Shown piece by piece: positions 1 through 5,792 of a DNA stretch of 6,179 nt. Every line of letters begins with the position of its first letter. Position 1 is the first letter of the stretch. Source of the DNA: Desulfohalobiaceae bacterium (GTDB lineage: Bacteria > Desulfobacterota > Desulfovibrionia > Desulfovibrionales > Desulfothermaceae); assembly GCA_021737115.1 (NCBI GenBank), contig JAIPER010000232.1, positions 1 to 6,179 on the forward strand, read 5' to 3'. Under the pieces are notes generated by a model. It searched no databases. It was not told the origin of the DNA and saw nothing but the letters and a program-made list of their open reading frames with translations. A program made the position numbers and the translations under genes.

Positions 1-99
1 AAAATCATGCAAGGGCAATGACTTGATATCTGAAACCATGGTTTCGATCCAGTCCAGTCGGTCTGCAACGATTCTATGGACGATGGTTCCAGGGGTCAT
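1..99 (-). CDS. hepT: HepT-like (DUF86) toxin, N-terminal fragment
   Basis: An open frame begins with ATG at 99-97 and runs off the left edge, giving 33 residues that start MTPGTIVHRIVADRLDWIE. The amphipathic helical start, and the position directly after a nucleotidyltransferase gene, fit the HepT/DUF86 family. HepT is the HEPN-fold RNase toxin of type VII (MntA/HepT) systems, which the partner silences by AMPylating a tyrosine in the RX4HXY motif. That motif lies near the C-terminus and is outside the window, so activity cannot be judged. The start codon overlaps the stop of the upstream gene as ATGA, which indicates translational coupling. The identification rests on context plus a short N-terminus. 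It could be another small helical partner of a nucleotidyltransferase, but HepT is much the likeliest. Confidence 0.72.
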   Translation of the reverse strand, partial: MTPGTIVHRIVADRLDWIETMVSDIKSLPLHDF

Positions 100-536
100 T
101 CCCGTTCCTCCATGATCAGGGCCAGACGTTCCCGCTCCAGAGGCAGGAGGTCCCCAGCTCTGCGTAAAATGAACAGTTCGTATTCATCCGCCAGGTATTC
201 ATCCCGGCAGTACAACCGTTCGCCTCGAATGATGTTGGCAGCTACAAATGGATCCACTTCCGGGATTACCAGGAGATCGACCCTGGGTACGTTGAAAAAA
301 TCTTCAAGTTCCTGTGCGAGCTCCACTTTTTGCGAAATACTCAGACGAGTGGAGGATGCCGGTTTGACTCCTATATCCACATCAGACACGGAATCAGGCA
401 GGGAGTCGATATGGCCGGCAGCAAGCGCCAGGATTTCCCTGGCCCTGCTGCCGAAGGCATAAACAGCCTCCAAATTATACCTATCGGCAATCTCATGAAA
501 CATATTGTCCATGTAAACGCTATCTGTTGTTTTCAT
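96..536 (-). CDS. mntA: MntA-like minimal nucleotidyltransferase antitoxin
   Basis: A 146-residue protein of the DNA polymerase beta-like nucleotidyltransferase superfamily. The GS signature is at residues 29-30 (AFGSRARE), the metal-binding pair D52/D54 is in SDVDIGV, and a third acidic residue, D87, is in RVDLLVI. In type VII toxin-antitoxin systems MntA transfers AMP to a tyrosine of HepT and inactivates it. The following frame is HepT-like and overlaps by ATGA, so this role is likely. The GS and DxD motifs are 21 residues apart instead of the usual about 10, because of an extra segment at about residues 34-48. I believe a branch of the family carries this longer loop. The start ATG at 536 lies 1 nt after the vapC stop codon and has no clear Shine-Dalgarno, so it is probably translated by coupling. 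M9 and M12 are alternative starts. Confidence 0.85.
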   Translation of the reverse strand: MKTTDSVYMDNMFHEIADRYNLEAVYAFGSRAREILALAAGHIDSLPDSVSDVDIGVKPASSTRLSISQKVELAQELEDFFNVPRVDLLVIPEVDPFVAANIIRGERLYCRDEYLADEYELFILRRAGDLLPLERERLALIMEERE

Positions 537-537
537 C

Positions 538-969
538 TCAAGTCGAAAGCGGGTTGAACCATTTCAGCTTGGGAAAAAGTGCGAAGTCTGCATCTGTGAA
601 GGCCAACGAGCAGCGGTGCTCAATGGAGATTGCCGCCAGATGCGCATCAGTCACTAGGTTGGCCACGGCCTGTCCATCTGTAAGCATTTGCTGAAAGAGG
701 CTCCAGTGGTGCTCGGTGGGTCGAACGATCCGGATGCATGGCTGGTCCAACCAGCTCTGAACGCGCGATTGGGCTTGTTCAAGGGAAAGCGGATGTTCGA
801 AAACCCTGGGGTTGGTTCCGATGCGGGTAAAGGCAGCCAGGACTGTCCAGCACAGGCACACTGGGCTGTCCTGCGAAAGCTGGTCATCCCACCAAGCGCG
901 TGCCTGTTGGTGTTGCGGTGAGAGCGAATCCTCAGCATAAAGCAGGATGTTGGCATCGATAAGAATCAA
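538..969 (-). CDS. vapC: VapC-type PIN-domain ribonuclease toxin
   Basis: A 143-residue single PIN domain, the normal VapC length. The N-terminus MILIDANILLYA carries the first metal-binding aspartate, D5. The conserved NLVTDAHLAA segment gives D108, and the FTDADF segment gives D126 and D128. VapC toxins are Mg2+-dependent endoribonucleases that cut tRNA or rRNA when freed from VapB. The usual glutamate of the second PIN motif is not obvious: the matching segment WTVLAAFTRI has A46 there. From memory this is typical of the VapC branch that carries the TNPRVF motif (residues 52-57 here), so it need not mean loss of activity. The start is TTG at 969, which overlaps the vapB TGA stop as TTGA and is preceded by a GGAGAGGA Shine-Dalgarno at good spacing. 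The gene sits between its antitoxin and a second TA pair. Confidence 0.88.
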   Translation of the reverse strand: MILIDANILLYAEDSLSPQHQQARAWWDDQLSQDSPVCLCWTVLAAFTRIGTNPRVFEHPLSLEQAQSRVQSWLDQPCIRIVRPTEHHWSLFQQMLTDGQAVANLVTDAHLAAISIEHRCSLAFTDADFALFPKLKWFNPLST

Positions 970-1211
970 CGGGAGTCCTCTCCTTCAGCTTGGACCAGCA
1001 GTTCCTGTATATTGTCAAGACTTCGGCCGCTTTTAAGACCCATGGCATGAGGTTTTGTTTTGTAAGCTCGTCGTTTTGGGGGTTTGGAAACTTCTTCCAA
1101 TCCGGTCCGTAAGGCCTCATTGACAACCGTCTTGAAGGGGATCCGCCGTTCAGCCGCCAAACTCCTGGCTCGTTCCAAGACATCATCGTCGATGGTAATT
1201 GTCGTTCTCAT
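966..1211 (-). CDS. vapB: VapB-type ribbon-helix-helix antitoxin
   Basis: An 81-residue antitoxin. Residues 1-40 form a ribbon-helix-helix DNA-binding domain, with the beta strand MRTTITIDDDVLERA followed by two helices and NEALRTGLEE. Residues 45-81 are a basic then acidic tail expected to wrap the toxin. VapB neutralises VapC and, with it, represses the shared promoter. The coding frame starts at ATG 1211. No Shine-Dalgarno lies upstream; instead a consensus promoter abuts the start codon, which suggests a leaderless mRNA. The gene ends in TTGA overlap with vapC. Palindromic TATGAT sites upstream are plausible operators for this protein. The family assignment is secure. Which VapC branch it controls is inferred from adjacency. 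Confidence 0.87.
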   Translation of the reverse strand: MRTTITIDDDVLERARSLAAERRIPFKTVVNEALRTGLEEVSKPPKRRAYKTKPHAMGLKSGRSLDNIQELLVQAEGEDSR

Positions 1212-1256
1212 GATATGATCATAGCATCAATCAATATGATGTCAAGGCATCATATT
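1211..1256 (-). promoter_or_regulatory. vapBC promoter with paired palindromic operators
   Basis: On the minus strand a perfect -35 TTGACA (1245-1240) is followed by a 16-nt spacer and the -10 TATGAT (1223-1218). Transcription would then begin at about 1211, which is the A of the vapB ATG. Two palindromes overlap these elements. One is TATGATCATA at 1214-1223, which contains the -10. The other has arms AATATGATG at 1233-1241 and CATCATATT at 1248-1256, separated by 6 nt, and covers the -35. Both share the half-site TATGAT, as expected for a ribbon-helix-helix repressor such as VapB binding cooperatively. The outer arm reaches the first base of the orn stop codon. Operator function is inferred from position and symmetry. 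Confidence 0.75.
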
Positions 1257-1789
1257 CAGCTCTTGAACACCGTTTCCCGATAGTACCGCAATTCACCGAT
1301 GGATTCATGGATATCATCCAGGGCCAGATGCGACTTTTGCTTTGAAAACCTCGGCAGATCCGGATACCATCTCTTGACCAACTCCTTAACCGTGCTGACA
1401 TCGATGATGCGGTAGTGCAGAAACGATTCCAGACGCGGCATGTATTTGATAAGAAACCTGCGGTCCTGCCACACGGAATTGCCGCAAAGCGGGGATTCTC
1501 CTTTTTGACAATGTTTGGATATAAAATCCAGGGTTCTCTCCTCTGCGTGGGCGCAGACTTCATTTGAGGCCCGCACTTTGTCCAGCAGACCTGAATCCTG
1601 ATGCTGGGTCCGGCTCCAATCGTCCATTCGATCCAGAACATCTTCCGAATGATGAACAATTATGTGGGGACCCTCTTCTATTACGTGCAGATCGGGATCA
1701 GTGATTATCGTTGCGATTTCAACGATGACATGCTGCTCCGGATCGAGTCCGGTCATCTCCAGATCTATCCATACCATCAAATCGGTCAT
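1256..1789 (-). CDS. orn: Oligoribonuclease (DEDDh 3'-5' exoribonuclease)
   Basis: Orn degrades 2-5 nt RNA fragments, including the c-di-GMP product pGpG, to mononucleotides in the cytoplasm. From the ATG at 1789 the product is 177 residues, close to the E. coli enzyme (about 181). All five DEDDh residues are visible with family spacing: D9 and E11 in WIDLEMTGLD, D109 in WQDRRFL, and H154 and D159 in HLALDDIHES. The frame is also open upstream to a TTG at 1840. I prefer 1789 because it gives the canonical MTDLMVWIDLEMTG start and has an AAGGGGGC Shine-Dalgarno at suitable distance. The gene is apparently monocistronic, but its stop codon touches the vapB operator, so readthrough could feed the TA operon. 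No defects are seen. Confidence 0.96.
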   Translation of the reverse strand: MTDLMVWIDLEMTGLDPEQHVIVEIATIITDPDLHVIEEGPHIIVHHSEDVLDRMDDWSRTQHQDSGLLDKVRASNEVCAHAEERTLDFISKHCQKGESPLCGNSVWQDRRFLIKYMPRLESFLHYRIIDVSTVKELVKRWYPDLPRFSKQKSHLALDDIHESIGELRYYRETVFKS

Positions 1790-1897
1790 CCTTGGCCCCC
1801 TTTCTTGATATACTGATCCAATTTCAGAGCTCTTTATCAATTTCTAAAATCTGTTGTAAGGAATGGACATTTTTTACTTTTGTTCACTTTTCAAAGA

Positions 1898-1926
1898 ATT
1901 ATACCGCGCCCGTTCGAAGACTCACT
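1898..1926 (-). promoter_or_regulatory. Candidate orn promoter
   Basis: A perfect -10 hexamer TATAAT lies at 1903-1898 on the minus strand in an A+T-rich leader. The region 17 nt upstream (AGTGAG at 1926-1921) is only a poor match to a -35 box. Transcription would start at about 1891 and leave a leader of about 100 nt before the orn ATG at 1789. The prediction rests mainly on the -10 element. Confidence 0.4.
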
Positions 1927-1985
1927 TGAGCCACAGAGCTATCAGAGAGCAAAGAGGGAGAAATTCCAGAGACCAGTGATCAGAC

Positions 1986-2012
1986 GTCAGCTTTGCTTCT
2001 GGCAAAGCTGAC
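1986..2012. repeat. Perfect 11-bp inverted repeat (hairpin)
   Basis: GTCAGCTTTGC at 1986-1996 and GCAAAGCTGAC at 2002-2012 are exact reverse complements around a 5-nt loop, TTCTG. No T-run follows on either strand, so it is a poor fit to an intrinsic terminator. The left flank CAGTGATCAGACGTCAG has the look of a dispersed REP-like repeat, but that would need copies elsewhere in the genome. Confidence 0.75.
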
Positions 2013-2336
2013 ATATAAATGTTTAATATTTATGAGAATAACTGCTAACCTTTAACTCTTGGTGTTGAATTCGATTGCTGCCGGTTTGATCAATGGAGAA
2101 ACTCCAGTTTTTAGGATCGGCACCCTCTTTTCGAACCGGTCATCAGGGTTCTCTTGCGCGCCCCTCGCTGAGAGGTTCTCTGGTTTTCTTTGGCTCGCGA
2201 CAGGGGGGAAACCGGACCGTGTCTCATGACTAAAACCATAAATCCGCAAAGAGTTCTCGATTATGCAAGATCATAGTTTAGGGCAGAGCCTAAGAATCCG
2301 GAGCCTGGGTGTTCCCTGTCCTGAAATATTTATCCT

Positions 2337-2375
2337 GTTAAACCTTTTTCCGTTTAACTGGGACATGAAGTGTCC
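2337..2375. repeat. Two adjacent inverted repeats
   Basis: GTTAAAC (2337-2343) pairs with GTTTAAC (2352-2358) across 8 nt. Immediately after, GGACA (2361-2365) pairs with TGTCC (2371-2375) around the loop TGAAG, and G-T wobbles extend this stem by two pairs. A second TGTCCTG copy at 2317-2323 could compete for the same GGACA strand. The function is unknown: these could be a structured leader, a repeat remnant or chance. Confidence 0.45.
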
Positions 2376-2478
2376 TGTTTTCCAAGAAAGTGTGTTTCCT
2401 CGAAGGAGTTGAAGCCATAAATCAGAGAGGTATTTTCTTTTTCTTAACCGTGAACCGTGAATCTGGAACCTTTGGGTT

Positions 2479-2491
2479 GCGGGAAGCCCGC
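2479..2491. repeat. Short GC-rich hairpin before the radical SAM gene
   Basis: GCGGG (2479-2483) and CCCGC (2487-2491) form a perfect 5-bp stem with an AAG loop, followed by TTTAATATATTT. It lies about 75 nt upstream of the proposed GTG start, within the spacer of the weak candidate promoter. It could be a weak terminator or attenuator for transcription entering from the left. The stem is short, so the call is tentative. Confidence 0.35.
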
Positions 2492-2567
2492 TTTAATATA
2501 TTTGCTGAAATTGTCAGCTCATGCTATCCGGTTTGGTCGCAGGACGTCAACCAAGAGGGCTCAAACC

Positions 2568-4694
2568 GTGTATGTCTACCAGATCAAATTTTGCAACGCC
2601 GCCAAAAACGGGACCGGAGTTCTGTCTCTTCGTAGAGACAAAAAAGGTCTCAAGAAATGGCAGATCCTTAACTCCCCTGATGCCGGCAGTGATTCGGAAC
2701 TGTTGAAACTTCTGGCTCTTGCCTGCAGCGGTTGCGTCGAATACGTGAATCACCTTCCTTGCGACTTGCAAAAGCTGTTGAAGGAACAAAAGCAATCCCT
2801 TCAGCTTGAGTTGATTTGGGTAGAACACATGGCCAGAAAGGGTATTGTAGTAAGCCCACGCAAACAAAGCGGGTTGCTGATAACACCCCAAGGCAGGGGA
2901 AAGCGTTTGTTAAAAAAAGACATCGGGCACCCTCTGCAAGTGGCCTATTCTTCTTTTAGCAAATGGAGCCCTCCGGCCAAGCATCCAGTTTTTGCTTATG
3001 GTACAAGCTTGACGTCGCACAAAGGGAGTGACGATTTCGATTTTGGTGATCCCTTTTACCAATTGAGACGCATCCATTCTCTGTTCAGTCACAAGGCTCT
3101 TCTGACCGATCCCTTGGCCTTTCTCAACAATCTTCATTATCGGGCTGTCCTGCACAAACGCTATATGCCGGATCAAATTCTTCAATCCCTGCAGCATGCA
3201 CTCCACGACCATCTCGATCTCGACACCTCAAGATGGATGGACAAAGACTTCGACTTTTCCCGATACTGGAAGAATCTGCCCGCTGAGCATCAGCTCTTGC
3301 TCTTGCCGCTTCTGGATGCTGCCCGCCACCTGCACGATGCACTCCCCAGCCATCCAAACCCGCTCCATTTCCCCGGCATCATGCTCCTGGACAGACCGGA
3401 CGTCTATTGCCCCCCGGATCTGTTTGCAACCTGGTTGAGCCTGCTTGATCAGCTCTTTCCGGCCATGCAGTTTATCATCTCTCTGTCAGGCATACGACCC
3501 GAACAGGTCCCGGGTGAAAAGCTCGTCCAAAAATCCCTTCAATTTCAAGAGAGTACAAAGCCACCCCCCTGCGATCAGGACCCTTCTAAAAAACACACCG
3601 CTTTGCCTGCCAAGGCCATTGTCCTGATTGACGTGGACGGCAGACTGCCCAACCTGGCCTTGATGAAGCTGGGCCGTTATTATAAGCAGAAGGGGCATGA
3701 TATTTGGTTAATGAAAAAAGAGGCCTACGAAGCAAAAGCAGAAGCGGTGTTCGCCAGCAGCGTATTTCCTTTTCCGGCTTCCCAGAAACGTGTTCAGCAG
3801 TTGCGCGCCTTTTACGGCGATGCTTTACATTGCGGGGGATCAGGGATTGACATCCATAAACGTTTGCCTCCTGAAATAGAGGAAACAGAACCTGACTATG
3901 AGCTCTACCCCGATCTGGGGGACCGGAGCATTGGTTTTTTGACCAGGGGCTGTCCGTTTCACTGTTCGTTTTGCATCGTGCCAATCAAAGAAGGAAATTC
4001 GCGTCAAGTCAGTGATATTGAGGCCTTGACCATGGGCGGGAGAAAGAAAAAACTCATCCTCCTGGATGACAATATACTGGCCCATCCCAAGAGCAATGAA
4101 CTGCTAAAGGAGATGATCACCAAAACACTGCGGGTCAATTTCAATCAAACCCTGGACTTGAGCCTTGTGGATAAGGAAAAGGCCCGGCTGATTCGGGCCA
4201 TCCCCTGCTCCAACGTCAAATTTACCAGGACCGTCTATCATTTCAGTCTGAATGATACCCGGAATTTGGAAGATCTCAGAAAAAAATATGAACTGTTCGA
4301 TTTTGGCGCTAAGGAAAATGTGGAATTCATTTGCATGTACGGTTATAACACCACCCTGGCCCAGGATCTGGAGCGCTTTCGTTTCCTGCGCTCACTGCCT
4401 GGAGCCTATGTCTTTGTCCAGGAATACCAGCCAATTTCAGGTGGTCCAACACCCCAATTGGATCATTTTTTCGATGGGCAGGCTGACCGATACATTGACG
4501 AGCTCACCCGGATCTGTTTTCCCCAGAGCATGAAAAGCATGGAGAATTATTTCCGCTGGCTGAGCAAACTCTATGCGAAACGATTTGGAACCTTGCACAT
4601 GGGTCTGGTGGACACCATCTTTCGATACAACAAAAGATACAAGCGGGGTCGTTACATCGCCACACTGGCCGGCACAAAAGGTTTTGTGACCTGA
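2568..4694 (+). CDS. Degenerate AAA/ABC-type ATPase fused to a radical SAM domain
   Basis: A product of about 708 residues from GTG 2568, chosen because AAGAGGG ends 8 nt upstream and the product starts VYVYQIKF, like an ATPase first strand. The frame is open back to GTG 2457, but that has no ribosome site and lies in a repeat. Residues 1-312 follow the layout of SMC/RecF-like AAA ATPases. KWQILNSPDAGSDSELLKLL (about 31-50) sits where the P-loop belongs, LPAEHQ (237-242) at the LSGGQ-type signature, GIMLLDRPDVY (270-280) at Walker B, and QFIISLSGI (301-309) at the switch region. The key residues are missing: no GKT/S, R276 for the Walker B Glu, S307 for the switch His. After a polar linker (about 313-348), the C-terminal half is a complete radical SAM domain. 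IDVDGRLPNLALMKLGRYYK (354-373) resembles a family I recall with an IDVDSKIPNLALMKIS start; CGGSGIDIHKRLPPEIE follows; RGCPFHCSFCIVP supplies C462, C466 and C469 for the 4Fe-4S cluster; LILLDDNIL and NFNQTLDLSL follow. The substrate is unknown. Confidence 0.8.
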   Translation: MYVYQIKFCNAAKNGTGVLSLRRDKKGLKKWQILNSPDAGSDSELLKLLALACSGCVEYVNHLPCDLQKLLKEQKQSLQLELIWVEHMARKGIVVSPRKQSGLLITPQGRGKRLLKKDIGHPLQVAYSSFSKWSPPAKHPVFAYGTSLTSHKGSDDFDFGDPFYQLRRIHSLFSHKALLTDPLAFLNNLHYRAVLHKRYMPDQILQSLQHALHDHLDLDTSRWMDKDFDFSRYWKNLPAEHQLLLLPLLDAARHLHDALPSHPNPLHFPGIMLLDRPDVYCPPDLFATWLSLLDQLFPAMQFIISLSGIRPEQVPGEKLVQKSLQFQESTKPPPCDQDPSKKHTALPAKAIVLIDVDGRLPNLALMKLGRYYKQKGHDIWLMKKEAYEAKAEAVFASSVFPFPASQKRVQQLRAFYGDALHCGGSGIDIHKRLPPEIEETEPDYELYPDLGDRSIGFLTRGCPFHCSFCIVPIKEGNSRQVSDIEALTMGGRKKKLILLDDNILAHPKSNELLKEMITKTLRVNFNQTLDLSLVDKEKARLIRAIPCSNVKFTRTVYHFSLNDTRNLEDLRKKYELFDFGAKENVEFICMYGYNTTLAQDLERFRFLRSLPGAYVFVQEYQPISGGPTPQLDHFFDGQADRYIDELTRICFPQSMKSMENYFRWLSKLYAKRFGTLHMGLVDTIFRYNKRYKRGRYIATLAGTKGFVT

Positions 4695-4760
4695 CCAAAC
4701 CTTTTCTTCCATTCGCGAACCTTCGTGGACCCAACATTCTTTATTCATGGTAAGATCTCG

Positions 4761-5783
4761 ATGATATTGTACAACGAAGACCAGGACCTGAGCCTGGAGC
4801 CATACGGCATCCAGATCCCGGTCCGCTCGAGCAAGACCACGAGGACCTTTGAAGCCTTGCTTGCCCACCCCATCCTGGGTCCGCTTGCCGAACGCTGGCA
4901 CCGGCGCCCGGAGACCGGCCTGATCTCAAAAGCAGACCTTCTGCGGGTGCATGATCCACACTACGTAGAGCGGCTCTTTTCCAAAGGACTGGAGCAGGAA
5001 CTCATGAAAACCTTTGAACTGGTCGACGAAAAAGGGCATTACCACCGCTATGCCCCGGACCTGGCCGAACTCCCCCTGTCCAGGCTCTTTAAACGTATCC
5101 TGGATACCGCTTCCGGGACTTGGCAGTGCTGCCGGCTGGCCCTGGACCACGGATTCTGCTTTTTCTTCGGCGGCGGGATGCACCACGCCCAGCGATCAGA
5201 GGGCAGGGGGTTCTGTGTGGTCAACGACGTTGTCGTGTCCCTGCGCAAGCTCCAGGCAGAAGGTGCAATCGAAACGGCCTGGGTCATCGATGTGGACGCT
5301 CACAAGGGCGACGGGACCGCGGCCCTGACCAGCGGGGACGATTCGATCAGGACCCTGAGCCTGCATATGGCCCGAGGCTGGCCTCTGGATGAGCCGGAGT
5401 ACGACGAGCAGGGTCGCTTGAACCCGTCCTTCGTTCCGAGCGATATCGATGTGCCGGTGGCACAAGGAGAAGAAGACCGCTATCTGGAGAAACTCCAGGC
5501 CGGCCTGCATGAGCTGGAGGCCTTTGCCCGGCCTGATCTGGCCCTGGTGGTTTCCGGGGCCGATCCCTTTGAGCTGGACGAACTGGAATCTGCCCGGGAG
5601 CTCAAGCTGACCCTGGAGCAACTCCTGGAGCGGGACCGGCTTATCTACCGCTTTCTCAAGGAACGCGGCCTCCCCCGGGCCTATGTCATGGCCGGCGGCT
5701 ACGGCTCCGAGACCTGGCGGGTCTACGCCGGATTCCTGGAGTGGGCACTGCTGGATGGCAACGGGCCGAATGGGTCTCGGTAG
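4761..5783 (+). CDS. Zn-dependent deacetylase, histone deacetylase superfamily
   Basis: A 340-residue protein of the arginase/deacetylase fold, related to bacterial histone deacetylase-like amidohydrolases, which hydrolyse acetyl-amides such as acetyl-lysine or acetylpolyamines. Counting from M1 at 4761, the active site is complete. GGGMHHA gives the H141/H142 relay, IDVDAHKGDG gives Zn ligands D179 and H181, SGADPFELD gives Zn ligand D268, and AGGYG gives the transition-state tyrosine Y314. GFCVVNDV (150-157) is also family-typical. The start at ATG 4761 gives MILYNEDQDLSLEPYGIQIP, the normal family N-terminus; an in-frame GTG at 4725 would add 12 unrelated residues. There is no signal peptide, so it is probably cytosolic. 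It follows the ATPase/radical SAM gene by 66 nt on the same strand and may share its mRNA, but it is visibly richer in G+C, so the two may differ in origin. The exact substrate cannot be told. Confidence 0.92.
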   Translation: MILYNEDQDLSLEPYGIQIPVRSSKTTRTFEALLAHPILGPLAERWHRRPETGLISKADLLRVHDPHYVERLFSKGLEQELMKTFELVDEKGHYHRYAPDLAELPLSRLFKRILDTASGTWQCCRLALDHGFCFFFGGGMHHAQRSEGRGFCVVNDVVVSLRKLQAEGAIETAWVIDVDAHKGDGTAALTSGDDSIRTLSLHMARGWPLDEPEYDEQGRLNPSFVPSDIDVPVAQGEEDRYLEKLQAGLHELEAFARPDLALVVSGADPFELDELESARELKLTLEQLLERDRLIYRFLKERGLPRAYVMAGGYGSETWRVYAGFLEWALLDGNGPNGSR

Positions 5784-5792
5784 TACTTTAAA

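Larger units (their letters stand above)
1790..2567. other. Long gene-free divergent intergenic region
   Basis: About 780 bases separate the divergent orn and the ATPase/radical SAM gene. I see no convincing coding frame: the frames present are short, lack ribosome binding sites and have low-complexity or unfamiliar products. The stretch holds the candidate orn promoter, a perfect 11-bp hairpin (1986-2012), paired GGTTCTCT direct repeats (2147 and 2174), two inverted repeats (2337-2358 and 2361-2375), tandem AACCGTG copies (2446-2459) and a GC-rich hairpin (2479-2491). The 1931-1963 stretch, CCACAGAGCTATCAGAGAGC and on, resembles the degenerate cacagag-type dispersed repeats I recall from environmental genomes. 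A possible plus-strand promoter is TTGGGT (2472-2477), 17 nt, AATATA (2495-2500), but it is weak. Confidence 0.6.

Noticed and set aside
76..462. Plus-strand frame of 128 residues
   Set aside because: It is a serine/arginine-rich low-complexity product lying antisense to the well-supported nucleotidyltransferase gene, with no family resemblance.
1790..1840. Upstream TTG start of oligoribonuclease
   Set aside because: The 17 extra residues are not family-like, and the purine-rich AAGGGGGC ribosome site for the ATG at 1789 lies inside this extension.
2094..2112. TGGAG/CTCCA stem followed by TTTTT as an intrinsic terminator on the plus strand
   Set aside because: The stem is only 5 bp with a 3-nt loop, and no plus-strand gene lies upstream to be terminated.
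2052..2249. Minus-strand frame of 65 residues in the long intergenic region
   Set aside because: There is no recognisable domain or clear ribosome site, and the product is basic and unstructured-looking. The DNA looks like repeat-derived spacer. I cannot exclude a tiny gene.
2457..2567. 37-residue N-terminal extension of the ATPase/radical SAM protein starting at GTG 2457
   Set aside because: It has no Shine-Dalgarno, begins inside the AACCGTG tandem repeat, and precedes a better GTG start at 2568 that has AAGAGGG at 8-nt spacing and begins at the expected first strand of the domain.
3500..3610. Possible frameshift or gene boundary between the ATPase and radical SAM halves
   Set aside because: The frame is continuous through the linker, with no stop codon, start codon or ribosome site, so a genuine fusion is the simpler reading.
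4725..4760. Upstream GTG start of the deacetylase
   Set aside because: It would add 12 residues unlike the family N-terminus. The ATG at 4761 gives the typical start. The stretch also looks like a degenerate repeat (CGAACCTTCGTGGAC).
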